Below, one piece after another: positions 8,411-15,677 of a stretch of 64,000 nucleotides of DNA. The notes under the pieces are model-generated. The model saw only the letters and a program-made list of their open reading frames with translations, was not told the DNA's origin and searched no databases. Origin of the DNA: Bifidobacterium platyrrhinorum (lineage in GTDB: Bacteria; Actinomycetota; Actinomycetes; Actinomycetales; Bifidobacteriaceae); the NCBI RefSeq assembly GCF_010667645.1, contig NZ_WHZV01000001.1, positions 668,768 through 732,767 on the forward strand. The letters run 5' to 3'. How positions within the stretch are numbered: position 1 is the stretch's first letter; each line of letters begins with the position of its first letter. The position numbers were made by a program, and so were the translations under genes.

Positions 8411-9349
8411 CTACTGTTCGGTGTTCTCGGTTTCGTTGTGTTGCGGGTAGCGTGCCTCGACGAGTGGCGTGAGCTTCGTCCACCGCTCCGGTATCCCTGC
8501 CGCGGGCCCGGCGAGCTCGGGGATGGCGTTCATGTGGTCGGGCGTCCATGTGCCGCAGTCGAAGCAGTGGCCTGTGGACTTGGGCAGCGAGCGGATCCAC
8601 GCATCACGCACGTCGGTGCCGTCGGATTGCTCGATGAGGTCCATGAACGTGACCATGAGCTGCGCGCGTGTCAGCGCCCACAGTCCGGGTTTCGGGTCGA
8701 AGCGCATCTGCACCGGCAGCGCGTCGGCGAGGCTCAGGCCGTTGCGTGGCAGGAAGTAGATGCACATGTGCTCCACCTGTTCGCCCTCGCGTTCCAGTCC
8801 GATGCCGTAGAGGCTGGCCTGGCACAGGTAGGTCTGGGAGGGCCCGTGCGCCTTGACGGTCTTCAACGTGGTGGAGCCGACGATCTTCCAATCCGCGGTG
8901 CACGCGTGCTCCCGGTCGTACAGGTCGATGGATCCGTGCACGTCGTAACCGCCGGCGAGCCCGTGGATGCTGCCGACGGTGACGCGTTTCTCGGTCTCGA
9001 AGCGCCGGTGCTTCATATCGGGGTCGAAGCCCTGCTTGTTCAGGCTGTCGAACGTCTTCTCGAAGCGCTGGTGCACGCAGGTACCGACGAACGGGAGCCA
9101 TGCCGCGCCCTTGTGCTGCGTCCAGCCGGCGAGCTTCGCGCCGAGGCAGCGCAGGCAGTCCGTGCCCAGTTCGCTGGGACCGACCTCGCGTTGCAGCGAG
9201 CGCGGAGCGGTGGCGATGTTGGTTTCGATGATTTCGCGGATCTCCGGCCACAATGCCGGCTCCTCGCGCAATCCCCGGTACGTGCCGTCATTGCTTTGCG
9301 GCGCGGACGGGGCGCCGTTCAGGACGGCGAGCACGTCAGCGGCGCTCAT
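8411..9349 (-). CDS. RecB/Cas4-like PD-(D/E)XK exonuclease with cysteine cluster
   Basis: 312 aa from ATG 9349, overlapping the TGA of the preceding gene. The nuclease core is visible: HQRFE (93-97), GSIDLYD with D142, and TADWK with D153 and K155. Two cysteines near the N-terminus (C65, C68 in DCLRC) and a C-terminal HCFDC pair give a four-cysteine set like that of iron-sulfur-containing RecB/Cas4 nucleases. A role in DNA end processing during phage recombination or replication is likely given its neighbours. Confidence 0.75.
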   Translation of the reverse strand: MSAADVLAVLNGAPSAPQSNDGTYRGLREEPALWPEIREIIETNIATAPRSLQREVGPSELGTDCLRCLGAKLAGWTQHKGAAWLPFVGTCVHQRFEKTFDSLNKQGFDPDMKHRRFETEKRVTVGSIHGLAGGYDVHGSIDLYDREHACTADWKIVGSTTLKTVKAHGPSQTYLCQASLYGIGLEREGEQVEHMCIYFLPRNGLSLADALPVQMRFDPKPGLWALTRAQLMVTFMDLIEQSDGTDVRDAWIRSLPKSTGHCFDCGTWTPDHMNAIPELAGPAAGIPERWTKLTPLVEARYPQHNETENTEQ

Positions 9350-9687
9350 TTGACCACCACACCGGGCTTGTCTCGCTTGAGCAGCGGGGCGACGGCCAGT
9401 TCGCCGAGCTCCTTGCGCGCCTTGGCGAGGTTGGGCTTCACGTCGTAGAACGTGGGGTGCGTGGCCGCCGGGTACTTGGCCTCGAACGCTTTCGCGTCGA
9501 TGCGTTGGCTTCCGGCCTTGACCTGCACCTTGAGGTCGCCGGCCTCGTAGGTTCCCGCAGGCCATGCCTCGATGATGCCGGTCTTGATGGCTTCGATCTC
9601 GGTCTTGCGGGCGTCGATCTCGGCTTGCAGGTCGATGATGCGCCTCGCTTGGTCGGCGAGCGCCGTGTACTTGTCGGTGGCGGTCAT
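9346..9687 (-). CDS. Hypothetical coiled-coil early protein
   Basis: 113 aa from ATG 9687. Residues about 5-45 form a likely coiled coil (ARRIIDLQAEIDARKTEIEA), followed by a small basic domain. It directly precedes and overlaps the exonuclease gene, so it may be its partner, as many phage exonucleases have small accessory proteins. No family recognised. Confidence 0.6.
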   Translation of the reverse strand: MTATDKYTALADQARRIIDLQAEIDARKTEIEAIKTGIIEAWPAGTYEAGDLKVQVKAGSQRIDAKAFEAKYPAATHPTFYDVKPNLAKARKELGELAVAPLLKRDKPGVVVK

Positions 9688-9842
9688 GGTCGGTTCCTTT
9701 CCTCGGTGTTGATGGGGACCACTCCGGTGGAGTGTGAGCGTCTGTCGTGGCGGTGTTCGCGGCAGACGCGGTAGGCGTTGTCGGCGTCGGTGGGCTTGTT
9801 GAGGGGGCCGCAGGTGCGGCAGCGAGGCAGGTAGCGTCTCAT
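9684..9842 (-). CDS. 52-aa basic cysteine-containing small protein
   Basis: Short gene from ATG 9842 to stop 9684, overlapping both neighbours by 4 nt (ATGA). The sequence has CRTCG, then VCREHRHDRR, a CxxC...C..H pattern that could bind zinc. It sits inside an unbroken chain of overlapping genes, so translation is likely. Function unknown. Confidence 0.55.
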   Translation of the reverse strand: MRRYLPRCRTCGPLNKPTDADNAYRVCREHRHDRRSHSTGVVPINTEERNRP

Positions 9843-10249
9843 TCGGTCTCTTTTTTCGGTTGGTCGGGGCCGAGCGGAAGTCCGTCGTTGAGGATGAGGG
9901 CGAACGTGCCGAGGGTCATCATCACGAGCTGTCGGCTTTGGCCTTCTCGGGTGGTGATGCCGATGCCGGGGCGTTTCTGAATGACCACGCCGATGAGAGC
10001 GTCGTCGTTGCCGCGTTCCGTCTCGGCTTCGGCGAGATGCTTGGACACGTTCATCTTCGAGGTGTTCTTGCATTCGACGACGACCCTGTGGCCTTGATAG
10101 CGGATGCCGCTCAGGTCGCCGCGGTCCTTGACGCCGTTGGATCGGCGCCGTTCGATGGTGTCGGTGCTGAGTGCCCAGTTGAGGTATTCGGCGGTCTTGG
10201 CCTCCATGAGGGCGCCTGCCTGGCGGGCCGTCCGTCGTGTTCTCGTCAT
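9839..10249 (-). CDS. Holliday-junction-resolvase-like PD-(D/E)XK endonuclease
   Basis: 136 aa from ATG 10249. The active-site pattern of the archaeal Hjc/phage resolvase type is present: E16 in ALMEAKTAEYL, D45 in DRGDLSG, and VVVECKN giving E59 and K61. Length fits the family. It probably resolves branched phage DNA before packaging. It is packed between overlapping early genes. Confidence 0.75.
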   Translation of the reverse strand: MTRTRRTARQAGALMEAKTAEYLNWALSTDTIERRRSNGVKDRGDLSGIRYQGHRVVVECKNTSKMNVSKHLAEAETERGNDDALIGVVIQKRPGIGITTREGQSRQLVMMTLGTFALILNDGLPLGPDQPKKETE

Positions 10250-10563
10250 CGTTGTCCTTTCGTCTGGGGTGCGGGCGGTTCTTGGGCTTGGCGTTCCTGA
10301 TAGGCCTTCATCTGGGCGAGGCGTTTGGCCCGGTTGCGTTCGTAGTGGTCGCGCGCGTATGCGCGTTCGCGTTCTCGCACGTCGGGGTCGAGCCGTCGGA
10401 TGCGTTGCCGTTCACGGGCGCGTGCCTTGCGTTCCTCCGGCGTCATGCCGGTTTTGCGGTCGGGTGGGCGCGCCTGTATCGGTGTCAGCCCTGCGCGGCA
10501 TGCGGCGATGAACTCGTCGTCGCTGGTCTCGTCGTCGTAGACGAAGCTCTTCCGGGTCCTCAT
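10246..10563 (-). CDS. Basic helical early protein, function unknown
   Basis: 105 aa from ATG 10563, with GAGAGGG upstream. The N-terminus is acidic (YDDETSDDEF); the rest is strongly basic and helical (PEERKARARERQRIRR, RERERAYARDHYERNRA). It may bind nucleic acid. It overlaps the 3' part of the excisionase-like reading frame by 152 nt in another frame. Confidence 0.5.
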   Translation of the reverse strand: MRTRKSFVYDDETSDDEFIAACRAGLTPIQARPPDRKTGMTPEERKARARERQRIRRLDPDVRERERAYARDHYERNRAKRLAQMKAYQERQAQEPPAPQTKGQR

Positions 10564-10825
10564 GGCGTGTTCCCTCTCGGGCTTCGCCGGCCGATTGGTA
10601 GATGTTCTCGCTGAGGCATCGGATGATCTCCTCCTTCGGGTAGTGGACGGTGCGGCCGATCTTGACAAACCGGGGCCCGACGCCCATCGACCGCCATCGG
10701 GCGAGGGTGCCGATCTTGATGCCGCTGCATTCGGCGACCTCCATTGGCGTGTTCATCGGCTTGAGGTTCGCGATGAGCTCCGCAAGGGGTTCCGCGGCTT
10801 CGGCGCCGGCGTCGTTGCTGTTCAT
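10412..10825 (-). CDS. Excisionase-like helix-turn-helix protein with out-of-frame overlap at its 3' end
   Basis: 137 aa from ATG 10825 with AAGGAAG upstream. Residues about 25-75 look like the MerR/excisionase fold (PMEVAECSGIKIGTLARWRS, then VHYPKEEIIRCL). That fold usually makes a 60-80-aa protein. The remaining 45 residues are arginine-rich and overlap the next gene in a different frame, so they may be real read-through or the sign of a lost stop codon. A role in excision or early regulation is likely by fold, not proven. Confidence 0.6.
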   Translation of the reverse strand: MNSNDAGAEAAEPLAELIANLKPMNTPMEVAECSGIKIGTLARWRSMGVGPRFVKIGRTVHYPKEEIIRCLSENIYQSAGEAREGTRHEDPEELRLRRRDQRRRVHRRMPRRADTDTGAPTRPQNRHDAGGTQGTRP

Positions 10826-10849
10826 GGGGCTTCCTTGCCTTGATGGGGT

Positions 10850-11200
10850 CTACACGAACATCTCGTTATGCGGACGCGTGTCGTCATTGCGTTCGCAATC
10901 GATATGCGTTGCGAGCGCGGAAGACGCGGTTAGCACGAGCACATCGCCGTACATGCTCAGGATCATGCCGGCGAGCGCCATCTCGGTCTCGCTGCTGTCG
11001 AGTTCGGCCTTGACGCTGACCTCGCGTTCGCCTACGGCCACGGTGCCGAAGTCGCGTGGCTCGTCGCCTTCGCGGTGTGCGGTGATGTGCACGAGGATGG
11101 GGCGTTCGTCGTTCTCCACCGCGTCGTGGAGCGCGAGCATGTTTTGGATGTGCACCGTCTTCGAGAGTACGGTGGGGTTAGCGAGAGAGGTGGGATCCAT
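10850..11200 (-). CDS. Hypothetical early protein
   Basis: 116 aa from ATG 11200, with AAGGAAACC upstream and a 23-nt overlap with the regulator gene. It is mildly acidic and mixed alpha/beta, with no recognised domain. Second gene of the leftward operon, so it is expressed early and is under the same switch. Confidence 0.55.
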   Translation of the reverse strand: MDPTSLANPTVLSKTVHIQNMLALHDAVENDERPILVHITAHREGDEPRDFGTVAVGEREVSVKAELDSSETEMALAGMILSMYGDVLVLTASSALATHIDCERNDDTRPHNEMFV

Positions 11201-11543
11201 GATGGTTTCCTTTCTTGATTCGGGTTGAGGGCTGCGGCCTGTTGGTCTTCGAGCCGTTGGTCTCGGGGCGGTTGTCGGCCGGCTTGGACTCGACGGCCTT
11301 GCGGTTCACGGTCTTCATCGCTTCCGCGATGAGGACGAGCGGATCGCAGCCGGCCTCGGCGGTGATCACGAAGAACGTCTTGAGGCTGACGTCGCCGGAC
11401 TCAAGTCGGTTCTTCACGGTGTTACGGTCGATGTGCATGACTCTCGCCAGCGAGGTCATCGTCATGCCCTTGGTCATGGCGACCTTGATATGAAGAGTGC
11501 GGGTAACTTCGGCTGCAAGCTCCGTTGCTTTTGCGTTGTTCAT
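11178..11543 (-). CDS. Cro-like helix-turn-helix regulator
   Basis: 121 aa from ATG 11543; first gene of the leftward early operon. The helix-turn-helix is visible around residues 27-50 (TMTSLARVMHIDRNTVKNRL), followed by a helical segment and a polar tail. No good Shine-Dalgarno sequence is seen at ATG 11543. It faces the repressor-like gene across the operator region, the classical place for a Cro protein. Confidence 0.7.
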   Translation of the reverse strand: MNNAKATELAAEVTRTLHIKVAMTKGMTMTSLARVMHIDRNTVKNRLESGDVSLKTFFVITAEAGCDPLVLIAEAMKTVNRKAVESKPADNRPETNGSKTNRPQPSTRIKKGNHHGSHLSR

Positions 11544-11583
11544 GGAATATGTCTACCAGCTTTCCTGTTGTGTACGCAACGGG

Positions 11584-11624
11584 ATTGTAGTCTTTTTGTG
11601 GCACATGCTAAAGAAATTTAGCAT
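11584..11624. promoter_or_regulatory. Divergent early promoters sharing one operator dyad
   Basis: A perfect dyad ATGCTAAA-GAAA-TTTAGCAT occupies 11605-11624. Leftward: -35 TTTAGC (11607-11612, minus strand) and -10 TACAAT (11584-11589), 17-bp spacer. Rightward: -35 TTGTGG (11596-11601) and -10 TAGCAT (11619-11624), 17-bp spacer. Each promoter has one hexamer inside the dyad, so one bound protein could block both. Confidence 0.6.
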
Positions 11625-11653
11625 TTGCGGCGTTTCTCTGTTAAGGTTGTTGC

Positions 11654-12193
11654 ATGGGAAATTCAAACTATATAGAACAGTTCATAGAGAGCATCCTCGG
11701 TTCTGACTACGTAGGACCGGTGGATTCAACCCCGGCTGGATTTGCCTCGCATGCGGTCCTACAGCGCATGGTCAAGCACTCAAGCCACGGATACACGGCC
11801 ATAGAGCGGGCCACCGACGGAGAGGTCAAGTACAACCGCGTACGCGACATCTGCATCGGCCAGAAAGCCCCCGCCAAAGTGTCCGAGGTCATCGCGATGG
11901 CCAGAGCGTGCGGTCAGGAGCCGCTGGAGATTTTCTACCGGATAACCGGGCTGGAGAACAACTCCCGGAACATCTGGGAGGCGGAAGAGCCGGGTGAGGA
12001 CGTGCTGAACGAGTGGATGAACCACTTCGACCGGTACACGCTCTTCGACGAGAGCGAACGCCGCGCCTGCGGCTTCGAGCCCGTCCGCAACGACATCATC
12101 AAAGAGTTTTCGGGCGACGACGTGGTGGTCGGCACGTACGGCAAGGACGGCAAGACCTACGCGTTCACCGCACGAATACGGATGGAAGGATAA
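11654..12193 (+). CDS. Putative prophage repressor / lysogeny regulator
   Basis: 179 aa from ATG 11654 with AAGG 7 nt upstream. The segment ATDGEVKYNRVRDICIGQKA (about 55-75) followed by VSEVIAMARACGQ resembles a repressor-type helix-turn-helix; the C-terminal part is acidic. It is transcribed away from the Cro-like gene and ends 6 bp before the integrase gene, so the two form a lysogeny operon. Assignment as repressor rests on position and partial fold resemblance. Confidence 0.55.
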   Translation: MGNSNYIEQFIESILGSDYVGPVDSTPAGFASHAVLQRMVKHSSHGYTAIERATDGEVKYNRVRDICIGQKAPAKVSEVIAMARACGQEPLEIFYRITGLENNSRNIWEAEEPGEDVLNEWMNHFDRYTLFDESERRACGFEPVRNDIIKEFSGDDVVVGTYGKDGKTYAFTARIRMEG

Positions 12194-12199
12194 ACCGAC

Positions 12200-13615
12200 A
12201 TGGCAAGGGTCTTCATCGACGACCGGTGGCTCAAAACCGCCGAGGACGGCACCCCTCCCAGCGCCAGCGCCACGAAGGCGCTCGCCAACGCCAAGGACCC
12301 CATGCGGGCGAAGGTGCCGAAGAAGTGGCGCACGAGTCTGTACGGCACCGGCAAAAGATGGCGCTGCCGCTGGTATGTCCTCGACGATGACGGCACCAAG
12401 CAGCAGAAGAGCCGGGCATTCGACATGCTGGGCGACGCCGAGGAGTTCGCCGCCGCGCTTGAGGATGATGTACGCCGCGGGCGTTACATCGACCCGGATG
12501 GCGGCGACAAGATGTTCTCCAAGGTCGCCGACTTGTGGATCGATACCAAAATCGACGTGAAGGAAAGCACGCTGCTGCGCTACAAACGCGAATTGCGGGT
12601 CTACATCAAGCCCAAGTGGGGCGACAAGATGCTGCGCGAAATCACGCGCGGCGACCTGCAACGCTGGGTCAACTCGCTCACTGTCGGCAACTATCCCGCC
12701 GAACTGCCCAACGAGCGCAGCCCCCGCCCGCTGGCGGCGCGTTCCATCCGCAACATCGTCAAGGTCGTCATGGCGGGCATCCTCGACTACGCGGTGGAGA
12801 ACAAGTGGATTCTCGACAATCCGGCCCGCTCGGTCAAATTGCCCAAGGCCGTCGTCAAGGACGACGACATGGTGTTCCTCACAATCGGAGAGGTGGAAGC
12901 CATCGCCAAGGCGGCCACAAGCATCGGCCGTGATATGGACGGACTGCTCGTGCGCTTTCAGGCGGCGGTCGGCACCCGCATCAACGAGGCGCTGGCCTTG
13001 CAGGTGCAGGACCTCAACCTCAAGAAGGGCACCGCGAGGATCCGCCGCACATGGACGCGCAACCTCGACAACAAGAGAGAGCTCGGCACCCCCAAGAACG
13101 GCGAGGCCCGAACCGTCGCCATCCCCGACTTCCTCATCGAACCACTCCAGAAGCAGGTCGCCGGCTGCAAGAAGGACGACTTCGTGTTCCGCGCCCCGCG
13201 CGGCGGAGCCATCGACGACGGCAACTGGCGCACCCGCATCTGGAGCAAGGTCATGGACAACCTCGGCATGAAGGACGAAGGCGTGACCATCCACTCGCTG
13301 CGCCACACGTACGCGAGCATCGCCATCGCCAACGGTGCCGACGTCAAGACGCTGCAGAAACAGCTCGGCCACGCCACTGCTACCATGACCCTCGACATCT
13401 ACGCCGCCCTATGGCCCGACAAGCTCGACAGCGTGGCCCACGCCGTCAGCCAGGCATGGCAGGAGCACAACGCCAAGCCGAAGAACGAGCAGGGAACGGA
13501 AGACGAGATTGACCAGCCGAAGAAGGCGGAAGCTGAAACCAAAAAGGCCGAAGCCAAGAAAACCGGCAAGGGGAAAACCGACAAGCCGCCCGTGGAACTG
13601 GAACAAGCCGCATAG
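12200..13615 (+). CDS. int: Tyrosine-family site-specific integrase
   Basis: 471 aa from ATG 12200 with GAAGGA upstream. Catalytic residues are R260 (GTRINEALAL), H365 and R368 (HSLRHTYAS), H391 (LGHATATM) and the nucleophile Y401. An N-terminal arm-binding region (about 40-100) and a SAM-like core-binding domain (about 105-215) precede the catalytic domain. It has an unusually long lysine/alanine-rich tail (about 436-471). It should recombine CAAGGGGT in the tRNA-Pro gene with the phage site, using the GACACGA repeats as arm sites. It lies about 9 kb from attL rather than next to it. Confidence 0.95.
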   Translation: MARVFIDDRWLKTAEDGTPPSASATKALANAKDPMRAKVPKKWRTSLYGTGKRWRCRWYVLDDDGTKQQKSRAFDMLGDAEEFAAALEDDVRRGRYIDPDGGDKMFSKVADLWIDTKIDVKESTLLRYKRELRVYIKPKWGDKMLREITRGDLQRWVNSLTVGNYPAELPNERSPRPLAARSIRNIVKVVMAGILDYAVENKWILDNPARSVKLPKAVVKDDDMVFLTIGEVEAIAKAATSIGRDMDGLLVRFQAAVGTRINEALALQVQDLNLKKGTARIRRTWTRNLDNKRELGTPKNGEARTVAIPDFLIEPLQKQVAGCKKDDFVFRAPRGGAIDDGNWRTRIWSKVMDNLGMKDEGVTIHSLRHTYASIAIANGADVKTLQKQLGHATATMTLDIYAALWPDKLDSVAHAVSQAWQEHNAKPKNEQGTEDEIDQPKKAEAETKKAEAKKTGKGKTDKPPVELEQAA

Positions 13616-13618
13616 GCA

Positions 13619-13776
13619 GTAACGTCAGCTACCGAATACGCCGTTACGTCCCAAACCGTTGGAACATCAACGTTCCAACACAGGGCGTAACGGCGTAACA
13701 CGTATAACGGCACCAATACACCCCACGCCGACACCACGCCCTATAGGAATACCCGTTACACCCGTTACGGCGTTAC
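13619..13776. repeat. Cluster of CGTTAC/GTAACG words plus an 8-bp dyad after integrase
   Basis: CGTTAC or its complement occurs at 13619, 13642, 13687, 13754, 13763 and 13771, with a variant at 13695. The last three are 9 and 8 bp apart. Between them, GTTGGAAC (13658-13665) pairs with GTTCCAAC (13672-13679). The 440-bp stretch 13616-14054 has no convincing gene; the open frame here looks like low-complexity translation of these repeats. It may be a protein-binding array or an origin. Confidence 0.45.
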
Positions 13777-13986
13777 AGAAGAAGAGCAAACCAAGACGAA
13801 TGGCGGGATTACCGCTGAAGCGGACACTGCCAACCATCCGATACACCCCGCTACAGGACCTGCCGAAATATCTAGTCCCGCTTATGCCGGTTGTGAAAAA
13901 CGCTAAACGCGGCAAAAATGATAGTGTTGCCAATCACTCGAAGCACGAGAGGCAACCCACAAGACCTGAGGCCACGAGCCTCCACC

Positions 13987-14023
13987 AACCCCCACGGCCT
14001 TTCCTCCTTTCTCCGTGGGGGTT
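13987..14023 (+). terminator. Stem-loop ahead of the late operon
   Basis: AACCCCCACGG (13987-13997) pairs perfectly with CCGTGGGGGTT (14013-14023) around a 15-nt loop. It lies between integrase and the HNH gene and could end the lysogeny transcript or be antiterminated for late expression. Confidence 0.5.
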
Positions 14024-14054
14024 CCCTTATAACCGGCCACATCGGAAGGAACCC

Positions 14055-14387
14055 ATGGGCAAGCCACGAGGCAACCCCAGATACGCCAACGGCGCTCGCC
14101 GGCGGGCCGTACGCAGACGAGTCCTCGCCGCCTACGATGTGTGCCACATCTGCGGCAAGCCCGTCGACAAGGGCCTGCCCGCACGGGATCCGTGGAGCGC
14201 CGAAGTGGACGAGCTGCTGCCGGTGTCGAAGGGCGGAAGCCCGTACGAGTTCCGCAACTGCAAGCTGTCGCATCGAGCATGCAACGAGCTGAGGAGCAAC
14301 AGGAGCATCGAATGGGCAAGACAAGCCATGCGCGGCGAGTCCGGAGTCAAGGCGACCTCGGTGCCGTTCCGCACATCGACATGGTGA
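14055..14387 (+). CDS. HNH endonuclease, packaging-associated
   Basis: 110 aa from ATG 14055 with GGAAGGA upstream; a longer in-frame reading covers the repeat region and is unlikely. Residues about 30-85 have the zinc-ribbon HNH pattern: CHICGKP, EVDELLPVSKGG, FRNCKLSHRACNELR. The first histidine of the classical motif is Glu here. HNH nucleases next to terminase genes assist cleavage at the packaging site of cos-type phages. Confidence 0.82.
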   Translation: MGKPRGNPRYANGARRRAVRRRVLAAYDVCHICGKPVDKGLPARDPWSAEVDELLPVSKGGSPYEFRNCKLSHRACNELRSNRSIEWARQAMRGESGVKATSVPFRTSTW

Positions 14388-14492
14388 ACCACATCGCTCA
14401 ACACCGTGGGGAGGGCACCCTGCCGGCCGGCTCCGGGCGCACCCCAGTGTCATAGCGCCGCGCTCTCCCCGAAATTTTTTCCCAAGCGCAAG
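14388..14492. other. Candidate packaging (cos) region
   Basis: Non-coding 105 bp between the HNH gene and the cargo nuclease. It holds a GC-rich block and then CCCCGAAATTTTTTCCC (14468-14484). Similar C-run/A-T-run junctions are common upstream of terminase in HNH-encoding phages. Evidence is position and composition only. Confidence 0.25.
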
Positions 14493-15422
14493 TCAGTAGT
14501 TGAATGTGGGTGGAAGTTGCCAAGCGCTAATCATAATCTCGCCTGTCTGAGAAGCATGGGAGCGCTTCCCCTCAATCAGTGCTGGGAGATCAATGCGTCG
14601 CTCAAGGACTGCTGCTATATCAGGACCGTCCATTAACAGCACATTTGGCCTCCGGGCTCCTGAATTGTGAATTGCTCGGTCAGTAAAGCCATTCATTGAA
14701 ATAAGCAATCCGAGTGTGTTATCCAGCTTGCTGCCGACCTTTTCGGCGAAAACCGTAACATCAGGCTTGTCGATTTTTCCGCTATGCCATTTAGCCTCCA
14801 GAAGGAAGTTCGTGTTATTCAGGACGAATGCTCCATCAATCTGTTCTCCATCGATCTTGTATGAACCACGAGACTCAATGTCGAACGCATCGAACAACTT
14901 CGGTAAGAACTGCTCAAGGGCGTAACCCTTTTCTTGAGCTGTCTTCTTGGTGATTTTCTGGAAATCAGCATTCAGAGCTTTCAATGACGCGTCCATATTG
15001 GCCTTGCCGATAAGACGTTCTGCATAACGGCGTTTGTTTTCTTCCGCAATGCGCCGTTGCTCATCCTGCTGAATCAGAGGTTTGAGCAGATTTCGGAATG
15101 AATCAAGCTGACGAACACCTTCAGCATACTTCTGCTCACCGGTATCTTTGACCTTTTTCAGCCACGTCGGATCTGACAAACCAGCTGTGGAGATAGCAAG
15201 CCGACGCAGGTCATCACCAAAGATGGCTTGCTTCTGGGCCATACCGTCGATTAGCTGGCCAAGAATGACGCGCTTCGGGTCGTCCCAATCGAGTTGAGCG
15301 ATTAGCTTGCTGCTGATTCCGCAGTTCATCAGAAAGTGTTTCAAATCGTTCTTGTACCAGAACGCCGACAGCAGCGTCTCTTTGAGGGCGATAATCACTT
15401 CGGGTCTAAGCGCTTGAGTCAT
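14493..15422 (-). CDS. Mrr-like restriction endonuclease-fold protein, prophage cargo
   Basis: 309 aa from ATG 15422. The C-terminal half has a PD-(D/E)XK core of the Mrr type: GYALEQFLPKLF (about 167-178), GEQIDGAF with D197, and NFLLEAKW with E209 and K211. The N-terminal 90 residues are helical and unrecognised, and a charged helix links the two. It is AT-richer than its neighbours and points against the late operon it interrupts, between the HNH gene and the small terminase gene. A role in defence against other phages is inferred. A -10-like box lies 7 nt before the start codon with no Shine-Dalgarno sequence. Confidence 0.75.
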   Translation of the reverse strand: MTQALRPEVIIALKETLLSAFWYKNDLKHFLMNCGISSKLIAQLDWDDPKRVILGQLIDGMAQKQAIFGDDLRRLAISTAGLSDPTWLKKVKDTGEQKYAEGVRQLDSFRNLLKPLIQQDEQRRIAEENKRRYAERLIGKANMDASLKALNADFQKITKKTAQEKGYALEQFLPKLFDAFDIESRGSYKIDGEQIDGAFVLNNTNFLLEAKWHSGKIDKPDVTVFAEKVGSKLDNTLGLLISMNGFTDRAIHNSGARRPNVLLMDGPDIAAVLERRIDLPALIEGKRSHASQTGEIMISAWQLPPTFNY

Positions 15423-15429
15423 GCAACCC

Positions 15430-15435
15430 AGTATA
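15430..15435 (-). promoter_or_regulatory. -10 box of the Mrr-like gene, leaderless layout
   Basis: TATACT on the minus strand is followed by exactly 7 nt and then the ATG at 15422. With a normal distance to the first transcribed base, the mRNA would begin at or next to the start codon. No -35 of quality is seen. Confidence 0.45.
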
Positions 15436-15458
15436 AGAATCACGAAGGGCAAGACGTG

Positions 15459-15677
15459 ATGAATGATGAGTACCTGACTTTGCTGCGTCGTACGTTGAAG
15501 CGGTTGGAGCAGGCGGTGTTCGACTTGGATACGCCGCCGCGTGACTTGGCGGCGCTTTCCAGACGTCTGCTTGAAGTGAGCCGTGAGATCGAGCGGCTGG
15601 AGGGGCGGGACGGCGGAGATAAGCCGTCGGTGGCGGTGGAGGTTGAGGATGACCGGTTCGACGAGGAGGCTGTCTGA
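15459..15677 (+). CDS. Putative terminase small subunit
   Basis: 72 aa from ATG 15459, with AAGGG upstream. It is an acidic, helical protein (LLRRTLKRLEQAVFDL, LAALSRRLLEVSREIERLEG) whose 3' end overlaps the large terminase gene by 29 nt. Position directly before TerL is the main evidence; the sequence itself is too short for a firm family call. Confidence 0.55.
   Translation: MNDEYLTLLRRTLKRLEQAVFDLDTPPRDLAALSRRLLEVSREIERLEGRDGGDKPSVAVEVEDDRFDEEAV

Noticed and set aside
13619..13776. CRISPR array
   Set aside because: The repeats are only 6 bp, irregularly spaced, with no spacers and no cas genes nearby. No CRISPR array was seen anywhere in the window.
13659..14054. N-terminal extension of the HNH gene
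   Set aside because: The extension translates repeat-rich DNA into low-complexity sequence, and ATG 14055 has a good ribosome-binding site.
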